From the NCBI RefSeq assembly GCF_001423495.1, contig NZ_LMOG01000004.1:124001-188000 (forward strand): a stretch of DNA of 64,000 nt. The letters are read 5' to 3'. Position 1 is the stretch's first letter. The number at the start of each line of letters is the position of its first letter. The position numbers and the translations under genes are program-made. The stretch is from Xanthomonas sp. Leaf131 (GTDB lineage Bacteria; Pseudomonadota; Gammaproteobacteria; Xanthomonadales; Xanthomonadaceae). Positions 8,389 to 16,333 of the stretch are shown one piece after another. The notes under the pieces are model-generated. The model was not told where the DNA came from. It worked only from the letters and a program-made list of their open reading frames with translations, and did no database searches.

Positions 8389-8404
8389 TGTCGAGGAGCT
8401 AGGG

Positions 8405-8854
8405 TTACGCACTGAGCTGATCGACGAGGAGATCATTTATTAGCTCACGATCAGCGGATGAAAGGCCCAGCAAGGCGCGTTTTTCATAGCGTGCTCTGGG
8501 GCCACCAGGCCGCACTTGCTCGGTCAGCCCCTCTTGATGCACGCGGGCAATGCGTGACACGCGCCCCACGAATCCCACGCTCACCGCGTTGGGACTGGCG
8601 CTGACCTTGAAGAACTTGGCCTGGCGCAGCTTGGCAAACATCTTCGCGCGTTTGATCCGCCCGGCCTTCTGCCGCAGCTGCTGCTTGCGCGGTGCATAAG
8701 GGGAGCCATCGGGTGCTTGCTGCTTGCCAATGCGCTGGCTCTGCGAGCGCCTCAGTTCTGTGCCGATCTTGCGCGCCAGGCTGCGCCGTTCGCCGGGCTG
8801 CAGGCGTGCCAGCAGCGGCGCGGCCCAGTTCTCCAGCGCGGTCAGCTCATCCAT
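8405..8854 (-). CDS. S: Tail completion protein gpS
   Basis: A 149-residue phage virion morphogenesis family protein. Start chosen at MDELTALENWAAPLLARLQP. The core RRSLARKIGTELRRSQSQRI, then APDGSPYAPRK and a conserved VGFVGRVSRIARVHQEG segment, are typical of P2 gpS. The C-terminus ends LLGLSSADRELINDLLVDQL. It overlaps R by 13 bases. In P2, R and S cap the tail shaft so that it can join the head. Confidence 0.92.
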   Translation of the reverse strand: MDELTALENWAAPLLARLQPGERRSLARKIGTELRRSQSQRIGKQQAPDGSPYAPRKQQLRQKAGRIKRAKMFAKLRQAKFFKVSASPNAVSVGFVGRVSRIARVHQEGLTEQVRPGGPRARYEKRALLGLSSADRELINDLLVDQLSA

Positions 8855-9261
8855 GTGGGATCGATCATCGGCTCGGCCGCATGTGTCATGTCGTAGCCGC
8901 CGCCATCCTTTCCGGTCACCACGACACGTTCCGTCAGCGGTAACTTGATCGACAGATCCACGGCATCGTTGGCGAGGATGTCGGCCTCGAAAGCGATGTC
9001 GCCACGGCGCGCTGGGTTGGAGAGCAGTTCCGACTGATTGACCTGCACCCATTCCAGCAGCGGCAGCATCACGCTATCCGGATGGCCGGCGTAGTCGGTC
9101 AAGATCAGATTGAGAGTGTATTGGTACTCGAACGATAGCCCCGGCTGGAACGTGCTGACCAGGCTACCGGCGTCGATAAATACCAGCAGCCGGTCGGCAT
9201 CACGTGCCAGATCCGGCAAGGCCGCAACCAGATGCGCGCGCAGGCTGGCGGGTTTGATCAC
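8842..9261 (-). CDS. R: Tail completion protein gpR
   Basis: A 139-residue P2 gpR family protein. It begins MIKPASLRAHLVAALPDLARDADRL and contains the typical FEYQYTLNLILTDYAG and LLEWVQVNQSELL segments. It starts at GTG and its first base overlaps the stop of the spanin gene (GTGA). It acts with gpS in completing the tail. No anomalies. Confidence 0.93.
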   Translation of the reverse strand: MIKPASLRAHLVAALPDLARDADRLLVFIDAGSLVSTFQPGLSFEYQYTLNLILTDYAGHPDSVMLPLLEWVQVNQSELLSNPARRGDIAFEADILANDAVDLSIKLPLTERVVVTGKDGGGYDMTHAAEPMIDPTWMS

Positions 9262-9746
9262 GGCTCCGGCTCCGGCACGTGCAGATCGATCCAGTCCTGC
9301 AGCGCACTCAGTTGCGCGGCGGTGGCGTGGCAGCTGGTGTAGTTGTCGGCGACGGTACCGGCAATGCCAGAGAGCGTAATGCCTGCGGCCGGCGCATCAG
9401 GATCTCCGGTGGGCGGCCCGGCAGGGTTGCCCGTGGCGGCGGCGTCATGCAGCCGCACAAAGCCAGCAGGGATAGCGCAAGCAGCGTCTGCTTTCTGGGT
9501 GACATAGATCGGGATCTCGCGGGTGATGGTGGCGCCGGCCTCGCGCACGATCTGCACGCGATCGACGTACTCGACAACGGTTTTTGTGGAAGCCCTTGCA
9601 CTGTCGCGTTCGGCGATGGCTGCAGCTTTTGCGTCTAGCGCTTGCTTGCGTTCGCGTTGTGCGGTGCTAACACGCTGCTCCTGCCACACGCAGCCACCGA
9701 CGAGCACTGCAATCAGTGCCAGCAGGATGATCAGGCGCGTGACCAT
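9258..9746 (-). CDS. Inner-membrane spanin (Rz-like)
   Basis: A 162-residue protein with one N-terminal hydrophobic segment (VTRLIILLALIAVLVGGC) and then a long charged helix rich in Gln, Arg and Ala (residues 20-75), as expected for i-spanins. It follows the endolysin with a TGATG overlap. A second reading frame inside it encodes a small lipoprotein (9308-9505), the classic nested Rz/Rz1 layout, which settles the identification. Spanins join inner and outer membranes and finish lysis of Gram-negative hosts. The first residues also include a Cys in VGGC that could be a lipobox. Confidence 0.82.
   Translation of the reverse strand: MVTRLIILLALIAVLVGGCVWQEQRVSTAQRERKQALDAKAAAIAERDSARASTKTVVEYVDRVQIVREAGATITREIPIYVTQKADAACAIPAGFVRLHDAAATGNPAGPPTGDPDAPAAGITLSGIAGTVADNYTSCHATAAQLSALQDWIDLHVPEPEP
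9308..9505 (-). CDS. Outer-membrane spanin lipoprotein (Rz1-like), nested in Rz
   Basis: A 65-residue protein read in a different frame wholly inside the Rz-like gene. It starts MSPRKQTLLALSLLALCGC, a signal peptide ending in a lipobox (LALCGC) for lipid attachment. The mature part is rich in proline (TPPPRATLPGRPP and PSPTTTPAATPPP), the hallmark of Rz1 o-spanins. The combination of nested position, lipobox and Pro-rich tail is strong even without a homology search. It would partner with the enclosing i-spanin to fuse the membranes during lysis. Confidence 0.82.
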   Translation of the reverse strand: MSPRKQTLLALSLLALCGCMTPPPRATLPGRPPEILMRRPQALRSLALPVPSPTTTPAATPPPRN

Positions 9747-10384
9747 CAGCTAACGCCCAGGATCTGCAGGGCGCGCTGCGTGCGCGTGACGCGATCGCTG
9801 TGGCCCTCTGGCAAGCGCTTGGCACGCACGTTGCCCAGGTTGATCTTGCGGCCTAGGCCTAGCACGTCACCCGCATCGGCCAGCGCGTTGAGGCGGTTGT
9901 CGTGCCAGTACGCCGCCGCACCCAGTGCGCTGGGTTCGACCTGCAGCAGCAGATCCGGCTGCTCTTCTACCGGCAATCCGATCAGCACACCGATGCGGCG
10001 GTAGTTGCCACGGAAGGTGTGTTGCATCGGGCCACGCCCCCTGTAGCGGTGACCATCGCCGCTGGCTTCGTTGCCGTTGCCCAAGCGGTCGGCGTAGACG
10101 AAGTTGGCCAGGCCCACCGGGTTGCGCAGGAACTTGGGCGCCTGGGCCGGCGTGACACGCGCGCCAAACACTTCCAGCAGCCGTGCGCTGGTGGTGTAGG
10201 TCAGCCCTTCTTCCATGCGCGACAGGCTCAGACTTTCGTGACCGACCTGGCCTAGCCAGTGTGCGGCGCGGCGCTTGGTGGTGATGCCGAAGCGGTTGGC
10301 TGCGGCGAGCAGTGGGTCGTGCCAGCGCTGGGCGCGTTGCGGCGAGCACTGCATGATCGAGGCGAGCTGGGTATCGGTGAACAT
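9746..10384 (-). CDS. Endolysin, glycoside hydrolase family 19
   Basis: A 212-residue chitinase-like lysozyme. Start chosen at MFTDTQLASIMQCSPQRAQRW, which overlaps the stop of the holin gene (TGATG). GH19 features visible are LGQVGHESLSLSRMEEGL (catalytic Glu), YADRLGNGNEASGDG, YRGRGPMQHTFRGNYR, and INLG near the end. There is no signal peptide, so release depends on the neighbouring holins. It takes the place of P2 gene K and cleaves the glycan strands of peptidoglycan. Confidence 0.92.
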   Translation of the reverse strand: MFTDTQLASIMQCSPQRAQRWHDPLLAAANRFGITTKRRAAHWLGQVGHESLSLSRMEEGLTYTTSARLLEVFGARVTPAQAPKFLRNPVGLANFVYADRLGNGNEASGDGHRYRGRGPMQHTFRGNYRRIGVLIGLPVEEQPDLLLQVEPSALGAAAYWHDNRLNALADAGDVLGLGRKINLGNVRAKRLPEGHSDRVTRTQRALQILGVS

Positions 10385-10674
10385 CAATCGACCTTCAGGA
10401 TGCGCGCCACGTTGCCCTGGGCGCGGTAGGTGAGCACTGCCAGCACGGTCAACGTGCCCAGGTGCCAGGGACTGACCTGCGAGCCGGCGCCGGCCAGCAG
10501 GATGTGCAGGGCCTGACCGCCGGTGCTGGCGATCAGCAGCCACGCGCACCAGCCGGCGCCACGCCGGTGACGCGCATCGGCGGGCCGGTGGTAGGTAAGC
10601 AGGCGGACGCAGATGGCGAGTGAGGCCATCAACGTCAGGACGGTGACCAGGCTATGCACTGGGCGGACCTCCAC
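10384..10674 (-). CDS. Phage holin, three-TM family
   Basis: A 96-residue protein with three predicted membrane segments: SLVTVLTLMASLAICVRLL, CAWLLIASTGGQALHILLAG and WHLGTLTVLAVLTYR. It matches the small 3TM holin family (Phage_holin_3_7 type) common in Xanthomonas P2-like phages. It starts at GTG, overlaps the upstream membrane gene by 23 bases and abuts the endolysin. Together the two membrane proteins probably form a holin/antiholin pair. Which is which cannot be read from sequence. Confidence 0.75.
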   Translation of the reverse strand: MEVRPVHSLVTVLTLMASLAICVRLLTYHRPADARHRRGAGWCAWLLIASTGGQALHILLAGAGSQVSPWHLGTLTVLAVLTYRAQGNVARILKVD

Positions 10675-11008
10675 GACGTAGGAAGGAAAAGTCGAACGAC
10701 TTGCTCTTTTCGATCAGGCCCAGCGTGACCGTGATGGCGCACGCGGCGCTGGCGAAGGCGGCCACTCCGCTGGACTTGATCGGCAACCAGCGCAGGATTT
10801 CCGGCGCCAGCTGGTAGCCGGCGATGACGCTCACCGGGAAATAGATCAGCCGCGCCAACAGCGGCTGCTTGGCGGCCGACACCACGAACAAGGCGCCGCC
10901 GGCAAATGCACCGATCAGCGCATCGCCGTCGATGCCAGGCAGCACGGAGGCAAGGCCCACACCGGTGGCGATCAAAAAGCCGCTCGATACGGAGGTGGGT
11001 TCGGTCAT
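10652..11008 (-). CDS. Putative phage holin
   Basis: A 118-residue membrane protein starting MTEPTSVSSGFLIATGVGLAS. It has helices around residues 10-30, 33-50, 60-75 and 85-105 (including AAFASAACAITVTLGLIE) and a basic C-terminal tail SFLRRGGPPS. By position it corresponds to P2 gene Y (holin), and this family is annotated as putative holin in related prophages. It overlaps the next gene. Confidence 0.72.
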   Translation of the reverse strand: MTEPTSVSSGFLIATGVGLASVLPGIDGDALIGAFAGGALFVVSAAKQPLLARLIYFPVSVIAGYQLAPEILRWLPIKSSGVAAFASAACAITVTLGLIEKSKSFDFSFLRRGGPPSA

Positions 11009-11012
11009 CAGA

Positions 11013-11222
11013 TCAGTCCCATAGCTGCACAAGCGGCGTCATCGCCGCTGTGGTGGTGGTTACCTCGGGCAACTCCACTGGCGTGCCATGCGGCAGCACG
11101 GCGCCCAGTTCGGCCAGGCCGGGATTGAGGAGGTAGGTGCGCTCGACCAAGCCGGCCGTGCTGCCCAGGTGGCGCCAGCACAGCAGGTCGACGGTGTCGC
11201 CTTGCATGGCGTGCACGCGCAT
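11013..11222 (-). CDS. X: Tail protein X (LysM-like)
   Basis: A 69-residue protein of the P2 gpX family, which resembles a LysM module: MRVHAMQGDTVDLLCWRHLG, then TYLLNPGLAELGAVLPHGTPVELP. The Q-GDT-D-LC motif and LNPGLA...LP.G..V.LP are diagnostic. Its ATG overlaps the stop of L. It is an essential tail component in P2. Confidence 0.92.
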   Translation of the reverse strand: MRVHAMQGDTVDLLCWRHLGSTAGLVERTYLLNPGLAELGAVLPHGTPVELPEVTTTTAAMTPLVQLWD

Positions 11223-11689
11223 CAGATGAGCTCCACCGTGCTGCGCGGCAGGTTCTGCAGATCGCGCACGGCCCAGCGCTGGTCGCGGCGTAGCTCGGTG
11301 ATGCTCGGCGACAGGTCGTCTGCGCGTTGATTGGCGCTGTCAGTGGCGTCGAAGTTGCGGTAACGCTCTGCCACCTCGACGGCGGTGGCGCATGCCACTG
11401 CGCGCAGATACAGCTGTACGCGGCGCGAGATGCCATCGACGGTGCTGCTGGGCACGTCAGCCAACGCAGCGTAGCCGGCCGCCTGCTGCGTCTGCGCCCA
11501 GGTCTGCAACTCGTCGTTGACCGCGAGCATTGCGGCCACGATGGCGTGGCGCAGGCGTGCATCGGTCACGGTGCCATCCAGGCGCATGCTCGCGCGCACG
11601 GCACCCGGTGCGATCGCCGGCCAGAACGGCGCGTTGGCGATCGCATCAGGCGTGGCGCTGGTGGTGCCGGTGGCAGTGAATCCGCTCAT
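11222..11689 (-). CDS. L: Head completion protein gpL
   Basis: A 155-residue head completion family protein with the start taken at MSGFTATG. The segment APFWPAIAPGAVRASMRLDGTVT followed by RLRHAIVAAMLAVNDELQTW is typical of P2 gpL. It closes the filled head before tail joining. It lies 98 bases after M. A longer frame starting 13 codons upstream exists but would add non-conserved residues. Confidence 0.92.
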   Translation of the reverse strand: MSGFTATGTTSATPDAIANAPFWPAIAPGAVRASMRLDGTVTDARLRHAIVAAMLAVNDELQTWAQTQQAAGYAALADVPSSTVDGISRRVQLYLRAVACATAVEVAERYRNFDATDSANQRADDLSPSITELRRDQRWAVRDLQNLPRSTVELI

Positions 11690-11787
11690 GGATGGCTCGG
11701 AAGAGATCGCCGGTGGTCGGGGCGTCATCGCAGCGATGCATTGCTGTGGATCGGCCCCGAGCCGGCGAGGGTTGCGGGGACGCTCGG

Positions 11788-12507
11788 TTATGCGCTGGTG
11801 CCCGCAGGCTCAGCGCTGAACTTCTTCAAGAGGCGCTCGGCGCGCTCCAGATCCTTCTTGCCGCCGCAGCTGCCGTGCAGTGCGATGGCGCGCTGCAGGT
11901 CGGCCACAGCGGAGGCGGCGATCGGCTGCGCCTGGTCGGCGGGCGTCTCGTCGGTGAGGTCTGCCAGCGAGGCGCGGGCAAGCGCCAGGTGCAGCTTGGC
12001 GCGCACCTCATCGGGCATGTCCTGCTCGGCGGTGAGCGTGGCGGTGTCGGCCAGGACCGCCGCATCGAACACCTGGCCGGTCTTCTGCGCAGACAGCGCG
12101 GCCTCGGCGATCTCTTCGGCCAGCACGCAGCCCACGGTGCGGGAGAAGCGATCGGGCATCTGCAGGCCGTGCTTGAGCACATAGGCGCCCAGCTCCAGCG
12201 CACCGGCGTAGTCGCCGGCGTCAATGCGCCACACCATGCAGGTCATGACGATCTCGTCCTGCGCGCCCTGGCCGCCGGCCAGCACGCCGGCCAGATACGG
12301 CACGTAGGTCGGCAGCAGTTGCACCTTGAGCGCAGCCTTGCCCTGGGTGGACTGGATCTGCTTCAGCCGCAGGCGATCGCTCTGCAGCTGCGCCATGTGC
12401 TGCTCGTACGCGGTAGCGCCGGCCATCAGCTGGTGCGGTGCGCGTTGGGCGGCTTCCAGCTCGGCGAGCACGCGGCTGTGGTGGCGCTTGGCGGGACTGT
12501 CGGCCAT
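11788..12507 (-). CDS. M: Terminase small subunit (gpM), endonuclease
   Basis: A 239-residue P2 gpM family protein. It begins MADSPAKRHHSRVLAELEAAQRAPHQL and contains YVPYLAGVLAGGQGAQDEIVMTCMVWRIDAGDYAGAL, the conserved gpM core. In P2, M with P forms the terminase that cuts cos DNA and packages it. The C-terminal half has a helical segment GSCGGKKDLERAERLLKK. It is 3 bases from capsid gene N. Confidence 0.94.
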   Translation of the reverse strand: MADSPAKRHHSRVLAELEAAQRAPHQLMAGATAYEQHMAQLQSDRLRLKQIQSTQGKAALKVQLLPTYVPYLAGVLAGGQGAQDEIVMTCMVWRIDAGDYAGALELGAYVLKHGLQMPDRFSRTVGCVLAEEIAEAALSAQKTGQVFDAAVLADTATLTAEQDMPDEVRAKLHLALARASLADLTDETPADQAQPIAASAVADLQRAIALHGSCGGKKDLERAERLLKKFSAEPAGTSA

Positions 12508-12510
12508 GGC

Positions 12511-13527
12511 TTAGGCCTCGATCTCGATGTGCTCGACCACGCAGCCCAGGCCGTAGTCTTCGACCACGTAGGCATCGTTGGAGGACTCGTAGTTCTCGAT
12601 GCGGTCGCGGGCCGGAACTTCCTGGATGTAACGGCGACGGCCGCCGGTCTGGTAGTAGATCGACAGGTTCGCCAGCGAAGTGACCATCAACGCGCCGTCC
12701 GGCAGGTACGGCACCTCGGCCACCTGCAGGCCACCGACGCGGCGCTGGCTCAAGATCAGGTCGGTGGCGATCTTCTCGCTGGCCGGCTGGTCCTTGTTGA
12801 CCATCGGGAAATACTTGTCGTGCATCAGGTCGCGACCCAGCACCACGACCAGGCTCGGGTCCTTGCGGTGCCATGGATCCAGCAAGTTGCTCACCACATC
12901 GAACACCAGCGCGTCGAGGTTGCGGTAGTCCGCGCCATCGCCTGCGCCGATGACCATCTTGCCCGCCGTCTTGCCGCTGGCCAGCACGCGCTGGGCGGCA
13001 TTGGTGCGGTACTGCTGCAGCCAACCGATGTTGACGTCTTCCAGCAGCGGGAACGCGGCGCGGTCGGTGTCGGGAGCGGCGTGCGTGCCGTTGAAGCCGA
13101 TCTGCAGACGGTCCAGCGCCTGGCGCTTGACGATGGCATCGCGCAGGCGCGCCTGGAAGTCCGGGAACTTGGCCCAGGCATCGAGCAGCGCATACGGGAT
13201 GGCGGTGTCGAAGTCGGTCTTCTTGGCGACGTACTCGTTCTTGTCGAGCGCGGCGACGTTGCGCGGGGTGCGGGTCTTGCCGGCGCCGGTGTCGGTGCGG
13301 CTGGCGATGCTGCCAGTGACGCCGATGCCCACCTTCTGGCCGGACAATTCGTCCACCGGGATGATGTTGATCTTGGACAGGAACTCGCTGGATTCCTGCA
13401 TGCGCGTTTCCAGCTTCTGCTGCACGGTCGGATCGACGGCGAAGGAATGGAAGGCGGAGGTGATGCCGTTGAGCTTAGCGATCTGATCGGCGAACTGATT
13501 GAACTGCAGGCGGGTGGCGTTTTGCAT
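12511..13527 (-). CDS. N: Major capsid protein (gpN)
   Basis: A 338-residue P2-family major capsid protein. It begins MQNATRLQFNQFADQIAKLNG, followed by conserved FQARLRDAIVKRQALDRLQIGFNG and IGAGDGADYRNLDALVFDV segments. It ends YGLGCVVEHIEIEA. In P2 it is cleaved near the N-terminus by gpO after assembly. Gene order O-N-M is standard. Confidence 0.96.
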   Translation of the reverse strand: MQNATRLQFNQFADQIAKLNGITSAFHSFAVDPTVQQKLETRMQESSEFLSKINIIPVDELSGQKVGIGVTGSIASRTDTGAGKTRTPRNVAALDKNEYVAKKTDFDTAIPYALLDAWAKFPDFQARLRDAIVKRQALDRLQIGFNGTHAAPDTDRAAFPLLEDVNIGWLQQYRTNAAQRVLASGKTAGKMVIGAGDGADYRNLDALVFDVVSNLLDPWHRKDPSLVVVLGRDLMHDKYFPMVNKDQPASEKIATDLILSQRRVGGLQVAEVPYLPDGALMVTSLANLSIYYQTGGRRRYIQEVPARDRIENYESSNDAYVVEDYGLGCVVEHIEIEA

Positions 13528-13578
13528 GGTGGCTCCGAAGATGTGGCGCTGGCGGCGTGTGCGTGTGGTGGTGTGGGA

Positions 13579-14421
13579 TCAGCAGTCGGTCAGCACAGCC
13601 GCGCCGCCGCCGGTGACCACCGGGCGTGCGGGCTGTGCGGGGTCGGGCTGCTGGGACAGCAACTCGCGCAGCTGCGCCAGGTCGTTCGCCAGCTGCTCGT
13701 GCTTGGTCTTCTGCTCGGCGTGCTCGGCCTGCAGGCGGTTGAAGCGTTCGTCCTGGCCGCGCACGTGCTCGGCGATCTCTTCAACGCCTTCGCCGAGGTC
13801 TGCGAACTGCTCGGGCGTGATGCCGGTGGCGTCTTCGCTTTTGAGCGCGGTGCGGATCCGGCTCAGCAAACTGGCGACCGGGCCTTCGCTGACCTCGCTG
13901 AATTCCAGTGCGGTCTCTTCGGCAACGGTGAACAGGTTGCCCGGTGACTGCTTGCGATCGGTCAGCGGGTTGGTCTCGGGGTTCTGACTGGCGAAGCTGA
14001 GCATGGAGGTGCCCAGGCTTGCCGGCGAATCAGTAACTGCCAGGCCAACCAGATATGCCTTGCCGGTGTTGGCAAACTTCTCCTGCACTTCGATGCTGGT
14101 GTAGAGCTTCTGCTTGGACTTGTTGATGGTGATCAGGTCGGCGGTCGGCTCGATCTGGGCAAACAGCGCCAGGCGCTTGGTGCCATCGATTTCGACCTCT
14201 TCCGCCTTGACGGCAGTGACATCGCCATACGCGCGGAACGGCGAGTCCGGCAGCAGGCTGCGCATGTGCTCGATCCAGATGCGCGCACCGTAGGTCTCGC
14301 GGTTGTAGGTCGCGGCCATGTCGTCAATCCAGCTGCGCTGAATCGTGCGGCCATCGGTGGTGGCACCTTCGACGGCCACACGGAACCAGTTGGAACGGAA
14401 CTTCTTGGTCTTGCCCGACAT
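13579..14421 (-). CDS. O: Capsid scaffolding protein / protease (gpO)
   Basis: A 280-residue gpO family protein starting MSGKTKKFRSNWFRVAVEGATTDGRTIQR, the conserved opening. The N-terminal half is the serine protease domain (YGARIWIEHMRSL with His; AVTDSPASLGTSML with Ser). The C-terminal half is a helical scaffold (residues about 185-265, including EEIAEHVRGQDERFNRL). It guides capsid assembly and then cuts itself and the capsid. A longer in-frame extension upstream is not conserved and was not used. Confidence 0.95.
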   Translation of the reverse strand: MSGKTKKFRSNWFRVAVEGATTDGRTIQRSWIDDMAATYNRETYGARIWIEHMRSLLPDSPFRAYGDVTAVKAEEVEIDGTKRLALFAQIEPTADLITINKSKQKLYTSIEVQEKFANTGKAYLVGLAVTDSPASLGTSMLSFASQNPETNPLTDRKQSPGNLFTVAEETALEFSEVSEGPVASLLSRIRTALKSEDATGITPEQFADLGEGVEEIAEHVRGQDERFNRLQAEHAEQKTKHEQLANDLAQLRELLSQQPDPAQPARPVVTGGGAAVLTDC

Positions 14422-14548
14422 GGGGATCCTCTGCGCTGGATGCGTTTGCGTTGCGATGGATCCATGGTCAAACGCAAGGCATAGCGCAGCAACGAAACCG
14501 CCATGTACGCCAGGCAATTACGTGTCAGTCAGCTGTCGGGATTAAGAG

Positions 14549-16333
14549 GTGTGCCGCACCCTGATTGGCATGCAAAGCGTTGCCACCCAGCTCCCGATGG
14601 ACACCCGCAGACAGGCGAAATTCCTGTACTGGATGGGATGGCGCGTGGTGGAAATCGCACAGGCCATCGGCGAGAACGAGAAGACTGTACACAGCTGGAA
14701 GTCGCGTGACGAGTGGGATCGCGCAGATAACGTTGAGCGCATCGGTGGCGCACTGGAAGCGCGCCTAGTCGTGCTGATCATGAAGCCGGAAAAGTCCGGC
14801 GGCGACTTCAAAGAAATTGATCTGCTGCATCGGCAGCTGGAGCGCCAAGCACGCATCCAGCGCTACCAGGGTGGTGGCAACGAAGCCGACTTGAATCCGG
14901 CTGTGGCGAATCGCAACGCCGCGCCGAAGAAGAAGCCCAAGCGCAACGACTTCACTGAGGAACAGATCGAGCAGCTGACCACGGCGTTCGTCGACGGCTG
15001 CTTCGATTACCAGCGCGACTGGTACCGGGCCAGCAACGAGCGCACCCGCATCATCCTCAAGTCGCGCCAGATCGGTGCCACGTTTTACTTCGCCCGCGAG
15101 GCGCTGATCGATGCGCTCACGACCGGGCGCAATCAGATCTTCCTCAGTGCGTCCAAGGCGCAGGCGCACCTGTTCCGCGGCTACATGCAGCAGTTCGTGC
15201 GCGAGACGATCGACGAGACGCTCTCCGGCGGCGATAGCATCGTGTTTCCCAATGGCGCCGAGCTGTTCTTCCTTGGCACCAATGCACGCACCGCGCAGGG
15301 CTACCACGGCAATTTCTATTTCGACGAGTTCTTCTGGACCTACGGGTTCAACGAGTTGAACAAGGTCGCCAGCGGCATGGCGATGCACAAGAAGTGGCGC
15401 AAGACCTACTTCAGCACGCCGTCGAGCATGGCCCATGAGGCCTACACGTTCTGGACCGGTGAGCGCCGCAACAAGGGCAAGCCGGCCGCGCAGCGGATCC
15501 AGATCGATGTCTCGCATGACGCGCTGGCCGGCGGGCGCCGCTGCCAGGACCGCGCCTGGCGGCAGATCGTCAACATCCTCGACGCCCAGCGCCGTGGCTG
15601 CGACCTGTTCGACATCGACGAGCTGCGAGAGGAATACAGCCCCGACGCCTTCGCCAACCTGTTGATGTGCGAGTTCGTCGACGACGGCGCCAGCATCTTC
15701 CCGTTGGCGATGCTGCAGCCGTGCATGGTCGACAGTTGGGTCGAGTGGGGCCAGGATTACAAACCGTTCGCCGCGCGCCCCTACGGTGATCGCGCGGTGT
15801 GGATCGGCTACGACCCGGCCGAGACCGGCGACACCGCCGGCCTGGTCGTGCTGGCACCACCGCAGCTGCCCGGCGGCAAGTTCCGCTTGCTGGAGCGCAT
15901 CCAGTTCCGGGGCATGGACTTCGCCAAGCAGGCCGCCGAGATCGAGCGCATCACGCGCCGGTACTGGGTGACCTACATCGGCATCGATACCACCGGCATG
16001 GGCAGCGGCGTGGCGCAGCTGGTGAAGCAGTTCTTCCCGAATCTGGTCACCTTCAGCTACTCGCCGGAGGTCAAGACCCGTCTAGTGCTCAAGGCGTTCG
16101 ACGTGATCCACAACGGCCGACTGGAGTTCGACGCCGGCTGGGTCGACGTGGCGCAGTCGTTGATGGCCATCCGCAAGACCATGACGGCCAGCGGCCGCCA
16201 GTCCACCTTCACCGCTGGCCGCTCGGAAGAGACCGGCCACGCCGACCTGGCGTGGGCACTGTTCCACGCGCTGCAGAACGAACCGCTGGAAGGGCGCACC
16301 GCGCGCAATTCCGGCTTCATGGAGATCTCTTGA
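14549..16333 (+). CDS. P: Terminase large subunit / ATPase (gpP)
   Basis: A protein of up to 594 residues, the P2 gpP family packaging ATPase and nuclease. The N-terminus has a helix-turn-helix (GWRVVEIAQAIGENEKTVHSW). The ATPase contains a degenerate Walker A near KSRQIGAT and the acidic strand YFDEFFW. The nuclease part carries WIGYDPAETGDTAGLVVL and later IDTTGMGSG. It is divergent from O, as in P2. The start is uncertain: the GTG at 14549, the ATG at 14570 and the ATG at 14597 are all possible, and conservation begins about the last of these. Confidence 0.95.
   Translation: MCRTLIGMQSVATQLPMDTRRQAKFLYWMGWRVVEIAQAIGENEKTVHSWKSRDEWDRADNVERIGGALEARLVVLIMKPEKSGGDFKEIDLLHRQLERQARIQRYQGGGNEADLNPAVANRNAAPKKKPKRNDFTEEQIEQLTTAFVDGCFDYQRDWYRASNERTRIILKSRQIGATFYFAREALIDALTTGRNQIFLSASKAQAHLFRGYMQQFVRETIDETLSGGDSIVFPNGAELFFLGTNARTAQGYHGNFYFDEFFWTYGFNELNKVASGMAMHKKWRKTYFSTPSSMAHEAYTFWTGERRNKGKPAAQRIQIDVSHDALAGGRRCQDRAWRQIVNILDAQRRGCDLFDIDELREEYSPDAFANLLMCEFVDDGASIFPLAMLQPCMVDSWVEWGQDYKPFAARPYGDRAVWIGYDPAETGDTAGLVVLAPPQLPGGKFRLLERIQFRGMDFAKQAAEIERITRRYWVTYIGIDTTGMGSGVAQLVKQFFPNLVTFSYSPEVKTRLVLKAFDVIHNGRLEFDAGWVDVAQSLMAIRKTMTASGRQSTFTAGRSEETGHADLAWALFHALQNEPLEGRTARNSGFMEIS

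Noticed and set aside
11692-13947. 751-codon plus-strand open frame
   Set aside because: Lies antisense to capsid N, terminase M and L, which are clear family members. It is a shadow caused by high GC.
14422-14548. Ogr/Delta-type late promoter boxes between O and P
   Set aside because: Expected by analogy with P2, but I could not find a convincing TGT-N12-ACA element.
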